From NCBI GenBank assembly GCA_035528235.1, contig DATKZB010000072.1, positions 1 through 20,580 on the forward strand: 20,580 nt of DNA, written 5' to 3'. Source of the stretch: DATKZB01 sp035528235 (lineage in GTDB: Bacteria > Planctomycetota > Phycisphaerae > FEN-1346). Both the position numbers and the translations under genes were made by a program. Numbering within the stretch: the stretch's first letter is position 1; every line of letters begins with the position of its first letter. This document shows, in pieces, positions 17,706 through 20,580 of the stretch. The notes beneath the pieces are model-generated. The model was not told the DNA's origin, did not search any database, and worked only from the letters and a program-made list of their open reading frames with translations.

Positions 17706-18485
17706 TCAGTACTGCGGATCGTAGACCGCCACCAGCGTTTCCTTGCCGTTGTGTCGAGCGCGGGCGTACACGATCCGCTCGCGTTTCCCCTTCGTGAACC
17801 GCACGAGCCAGCCGCGGTCCGGCTGGTCGCGGGAGGCCTGGTCGGGGTTGTTCATCTTCTGCACGTCCCACTTCTGGGCCGCGTAGTGGCGACAGAAAGC
17901 CGCGAGGGCCCCATCGATGTCTTTGAGCAGGCGGACCAGCACCATGCGGCAGCCGGCGCGCTCGGGGTTCTCGAAGACCATCAGGACCTGGGCCTCGTCC
18001 GGCATGAGATCGGCCGGGGCCTTGCTGCGCGGATAGTCGTGCGGCAGGCCAAACTGGTCGGCGATGAACCGGCGCTTGGCCTCATCATCCTGGTTACGGG
18101 AGTCGTCGGGATCATCGTCGTCGCCGAGGGCCGACATCACCAGACCGGCCATGACCTGTCGCAGGTCGTCTTGCGCCTCGCGCGGGTCGGTGGGAACGGC
18201 GTCGGGCCTGGGCGGACGGCCCGAGGGTTCGACCTCGGGCGGCCACGTCTCGAAATCGGCGTCCGACATGCCCCCCCCACTGCCCAAGAGCCTGGAGGGC
18301 TGCCGCAGGTAGTGGGCCAGGGCAAACGTGACCAGGACCACGACGGCGATGGCCGCAACGCGCCACGCAATCGCCCCCGGCGTGAGGCGTTTCGCGGACG
18401 GGGGTCGGGCCTCGGAGCCGGCCGGCTCGCGCGGCCCCGCCGCATCCGGAGCGTCGGCACTGTGCGGATCGTGCGTCATGGCCAA
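17706..18485 (-). CDS. unknown single-pass membrane protein of the Tad cluster
   Basis: 259 residues that I do not recognise. Visible features are a Pro/Ala-rich cytoplasmic-type N terminus (1-35), one transmembrane helix (about 39-60), a Pro-rich linker (about 65-100), an acidic run (GDDDDPDD, 121-128) and a compact C-terminal part with alternating hydrophobic strands (about 165-259; VLMVFENPE, RGWLVRF, TLVAVYDPQY). The start codon is TTG at 18485: GGGAGG at 18493-18498 is 7 nt upstream, whereas the ATG two codons later would be 13 nt away. It lies between tadE and cpaB with 15 and 37 nt gaps, so it is very probably part of the Tad operon, perhaps an accessory inner-membrane protein. Confidence 0.7.
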   Translation of the reverse strand: MAMTHDPHSADAPDAAGPREPAGSEARPPSAKRLTPGAIAWRVAAIAVVVLVTFALAHYLRQPSRLLGSGGGMSDADFETWPPEVEPSGRPPRPDAVPTDPREAQDDLRQVMAGLVMSALGDDDDPDDSRNQDDEAKRRFIADQFGLPHDYPRSKAPADLMPDEAQVLMVFENPERAGCRMVLVRLLKDIDGALAAFCRHYAAQKWDVQKMNNPDQASRDQPDRGWLVRFTKGKRERIVYARARHNGKETLVAVYDPQY

Positions 18486-18492
18486 CGTCTAT

Positions 18493-18498
18493 CCTCCC
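18493..18498 (-). promoter_or_regulatory. ribosome binding site fixing a TTG start
   Basis: GGGAGG on the - strand, 7 nt before TTG (18485) and 13 nt before the first ATG (18479). Spacing favours TTG. Confidence 0.55.
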
Positions 18499-18500
18499 GT

Positions 18501-19178
18501 TCAGCCGCCGTCCTGATCTTCTTCGGCGAGGATGTCGTCGCCATGCCACCAGCGGCGCATGATGTCATCGCGCGTCGGCTCGAAATGGGGCGCAAATTGC
18601 TCCATCTCGAGATTGTCGCGGAACGCCTCGAAAATCTCCTTCAGCGGGCCGCTGCGGGCGACCTTCCACGCGTCGATGTGGTAGAAGTGCCACGGGCTGG
18701 AGTCGCGCAGGTGCTTCGCATGGGCCGTCCGGTCAATGAAGTTCCAGAGGCTGCCGGAGGTCTCGAACGAACGGGAAGCCTCGCTCTCGTGGCGGCCGGG
18801 CAGGTTGGCCCAGAGGCGGTACCAATACTCGCGGGCCTTGGGATTCGCCGTCTCGGCCAGGGCGTCGTTCTGGATGTCCCGCTGCAGGCGGTCGAGTTCC
18901 TCGCCGGCGCCTCGCGGCCGGTGGGTGCCGTCGTCCTCCTCGGGCTCGCTGGGCGTGTACCCTTCGAGTTTCAAGTCCGTCCAGTGCCCGTGTCCGGCAC
19001 TGGCCCAGAGGTTGCGTCGGCAATCGACCAGCACCTTCTGCTTGGTCAGCATGGCGAACGACATGTACATCGTCAGGCCGGCCATGAAGATGATGATCGG
19101 CAGCGTCAGGGCGAACTCCAAGAGGGCGTTGCCCCTGCGGGCCCGTCCGCGTCGCCATGGGGTGTCGCCGGGCTTCAA
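18501..19178 (-). CDS. TadE-like pseudopilin
   Basis: 225 residues. The N terminus is basic (RRGRARRG) and then GNALLEFALTLPIIIF begins a hydrophobic helix (17-44). The pattern G16 followed by N17 and Glu at +5 (E21) is the type IV prepilin-like signal of TadE/TadF pseudopilins, cleaved by the TadV-type peptidase. The remaining 180 residues are an exported Trp/His/Arg-rich domain without a family I recognise. The start is TTG at 19178, with GAGGAG 8 nt upstream; it overlaps the TGA stop of the preceding gene as TTGA, indicating translational coupling. The frame runs open to 19793, but that upstream part lies in another gene's coding region and is not homologous. Function: minor pilin-like component of the Flp machine. 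Confidence 0.82.
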   Translation of the reverse strand: MKPGDTPWRRGRARRGNALLEFALTLPIIIFMAGLTMYMSFAMLTKQKVLVDCRRNLWASAGHGHWTDLKLEGYTPSEPEEDDGTHRPRGAGEELDRLQRDIQNDALAETANPKAREYWYRLWANLPGRHESEASRSFETSGSLWNFIDRTAHAKHLRDSSPWHFYHIDAWKVARSGPLKEIFEAFRDNLEMEQFAPHFEPTRDDIMRRWWHGDDILAEEDQDGG

Positions 19179-20580
19179 TGCGTGAACTCCTCTATGAACT
19201 CTCTGTTCGTATAGGCCTCGAGCATGGTGATGACGGGCTCCAGGCGCTCCTCGGTCAATACGGAATTCAACTCGGCCCCCTCGCCGGGAATGGACCGGTT
19301 GAACTGGTTTCGCAGGCCCATCCACAGGTCCGGGTCCATCCGCATCAACTTGACCTTCCAGTCCTGCGTGAACAAGTCCCAACCGCGCGCAACCTCGGGG
19401 TACACGCGGGCCTGGGCGTAGGCGATGAGGTCGTCGATGGGGTTGGGGTTGCGGAAGCCGGTCTTCTCGCCCTCCTCGCGGGCCCAGTGGCGGACCTTGC
19501 CGGACCGGTAGGCGAATCCGGTCAGGGTGAAGTAGTCGTCGACGTTGTGCTGGGTGTGCCGCCCCGTGGTGAGGTCGAACATGATAGGTGCGAAGGGGGC
19601 GTTGCCGCCCGGCGGCAGGTAGTTGCGGTGCAACTCCTCGTCGGTATCGAGTTCCGCCCCGTCGAAGCGATACATCGTAACCCGATAGTACACCTTCCAG
19701 TCCGACGGGTCGGTGTACTTCCACGCCGACCCGTCGGGACGAATCGGCGGATGCGGGGCATAGATGCCCAACCGCGGGTAATGAGTCGACCATCGCTTGG
19801 TCACCGCGTACCAGACGGCGTGGCGAGGATCGGCCCCTTCCTGCGCCTCGGTGGACCGCTGCCAGCCCACCGGAATGGACACCCCCTGCTCGACACCCGG
19901 CATGGGAAGCCGGCCCTGCTGCGGCGCACGCGACGCCGACACCGCATCATACCAGTGGTTATACGCACGGGTTCGGGCCTGCGCCCTGTGGTGATGTACC
20001 AAGCGGAACTTGGCTTCCGGGAACGGGTGGCGGCTGTTGAACGAGGTGTTCTCCCACCACGATCGGAGGATCTGGTCGTCACCCAGGCCCTTGGCCTTGT
20101 CATAATCCATCTCCCAGTTCCGCAGCGAGACCTGCGGGTCGGGCGTGCCGAACATCATCTCCAGTTTCCTCGACGAGACCAGGTTGAACAGAACCGAGAA
20201 CCGGCTCAGGTCCAAGAGGCCCATCGGCTGCGTGGCCGTGAAGGGCTCACGCCAGTACGACCACGGCCCCATGATGGGCCCCCGGTGGGACTGGATCTCG
20301 CCGTTGTACAGGTAATCCGGATGGTACCCGCGGTAGCACATGACGTGCGCGAAGCCGCCGATGACCTTGGCGCTATCCGGGCGTTGTCCCGGCTCCGGCG
20401 GCATACGTCCGAGCCGCATGGGGTTCTCGAAGTCGGTCCACGTGCCGTCGCGCACCGGCAACGCCGGCCACAGCGGCAGGAGGAACCCGAACTCGGCGCC
20501 GTTTTCGTCGGCGATGTCGATGGCCTCACGCTGCGCCGCCAGGGGCGTGACCTCGCGCATGGCGTGCATGAACCCGTCCA
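19175..20580 (-). CDS. large unknown protein upstream of tadE, 5' partial
   Basis: At least 467 residues; the frame is open to the window edge. The first visible Met (20569) sits within DGFMHAMREV and has no evident ribosome binding site, so the true start is probably outside. I do not recognise a named domain. The visible part is soluble, rich in Trp, Tyr, Arg and Pro, with many aromatic clusters (for example DWKVYYRVTMYRFDG and SYWREPFTAT) suggestive of an exported beta-rich domain. Its position directly before, and overlapping by TTGA, a TadE-like gene suggests a TadG-like or other surface/pseudopilin partner whose N-terminal membrane anchor lies upstream. No cysteine-pair or repeat pattern is evident. 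Confidence 0.65.
   Translation of the reverse strand, partial: DGFMHAMREVTPLAAQREAIDIADENGAEFGFLLPLWPALPVRDGTWTDFENPMRLGRMPPEPGQRPDSAKVIGGFAHVMCYRGYHPDYLYNGEIQSHRGPIMGPWSYWREPFTATQPMGLLDLSRFSVLFNLVSSRKLEMMFGTPDPQVSLRNWEMDYDKAKGLGDDQILRSWWENTSFNSRHPFPEAKFRLVHHHRAQARTRAYNHWYDAVSASRAPQQGRLPMPGVEQGVSIPVGWQRSTEAQEGADPRHAVWYAVTKRWSTHYPRLGIYAPHPPIRPDGSAWKYTDPSDWKVYYRVTMYRFDGAELDTDEELHRNYLPPGGNAPFAPIMFDLTTGRHTQHNVDDYFTLTGFAYRSGKVRHWAREEGEKTGFRNPNPIDDLIAYAQARVYPEVARGWDLFTQDWKVKLMRMDPDLWMGLRNQFNRSIPGEGAELNSVLTEERLEPVITMLEAYTNREFIEEFTH
19187..19192 (-). promoter_or_regulatory. ribosome binding site for the TTG start of tadE-like gene
   Basis: GAGGAG on the - strand lies 8 nt before the TTG at 19178, inside the end of the upstream gene. 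No ATG or GTG is suitably placed, so this site decides the start. Confidence 0.55.

Noticed and set aside
14402..17797. A 1,131-codon open frame on the + strand
   Set aside because: It is antisense to tadB, FHA-cpaF and cpaB, which have clear motifs and ribosome binding sites. The product has no recognisable domain and the same antisense composition.
19179..19793. Upstream extension of the tadE-like frame
   Set aside because: It is a shadow of the preceding gene. The prepilin-type signal must lie near the N terminus, which the TTG at 19178 provides.

Overview
The window is GC-rich, densely coding DNA with no rRNA, tRNA, CRISPR array, transposase or phage gene. The most likely source is a member of the Planctomycetota, probably an uncultured relative of the Phycisphaerae. 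The support is a Tat-exported Gfo/Idh/MocA oxidoreductase beside a HEAT-repeat protein (a very common planctomycete pairing) and a Tad locus with an FHA-CpaF ATPase. No phylogenetic marker is present, so this is an inference.

Region 1 (1-2941, + strand): the 3' part of a HEAT-repeat gene, then a Tat-signal Gfo/Idh/MocA gene that appears to have lost its central catalytic segment in frame. It is followed by a 144-bp inverted-repeat element (2706-2849) holding two mirror-image hairpins, and by a separate hairpin.

Region 2 (2942-13143) is an acetate/acetyl-CoA region. On the - strand, an AMP-forming acetyl-CoA synthetase (acs) is followed by an OFA-type MFS transporter. Upstream of acs, also on -, is a fusion of an adenylate-kinase-like domain to an isochorismatase-family hydrolase. 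Diverging from it on + are three closely packed genes: an AcuC-like deacetylase, an ADP-forming acyl-CoA synthetase, and an acetyl-CoA hydrolase/transferase fused to a GNAT acetyltransferase. This groups three acetyl-CoA-forming or -consuming chemistries with a candidate carboxylate carrier, a candidate AMP-recycling kinase, and a possible acetylate/deacetylate switch acting on the conserved lysine of Acs. The individual families are known; the integrated circuit is my inference.

Region 3 (13146-20580, - strand) is part of a Tad (Flp pilus / type IVc) secretion locus. In transcription order it holds a large unknown protein running off the window, a TadE-like pseudopilin, an unknown single-pass membrane protein, CpaB/RcpC, a TadA/CpaF ATPase with an N-terminal FHA domain, TadB and TadC. 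Gaps are 3-37 bp or overlapping, so this looks like one operon. Secretin, TadZ/CpaE, prepilin peptidase and Flp pilin are not in the window.

The strongest leads are the acetate regulatory neighbourhood with its GNAT-fused CoA-transferase, the kinase-hydrolase fusion with an internal ribosome binding site and a near-leaderless promoter, the FHA-CpaF fusion, the 144-bp covarying repeat, and the gutted oxidoreductase. No intergenic stretch exceeds 300 bp.
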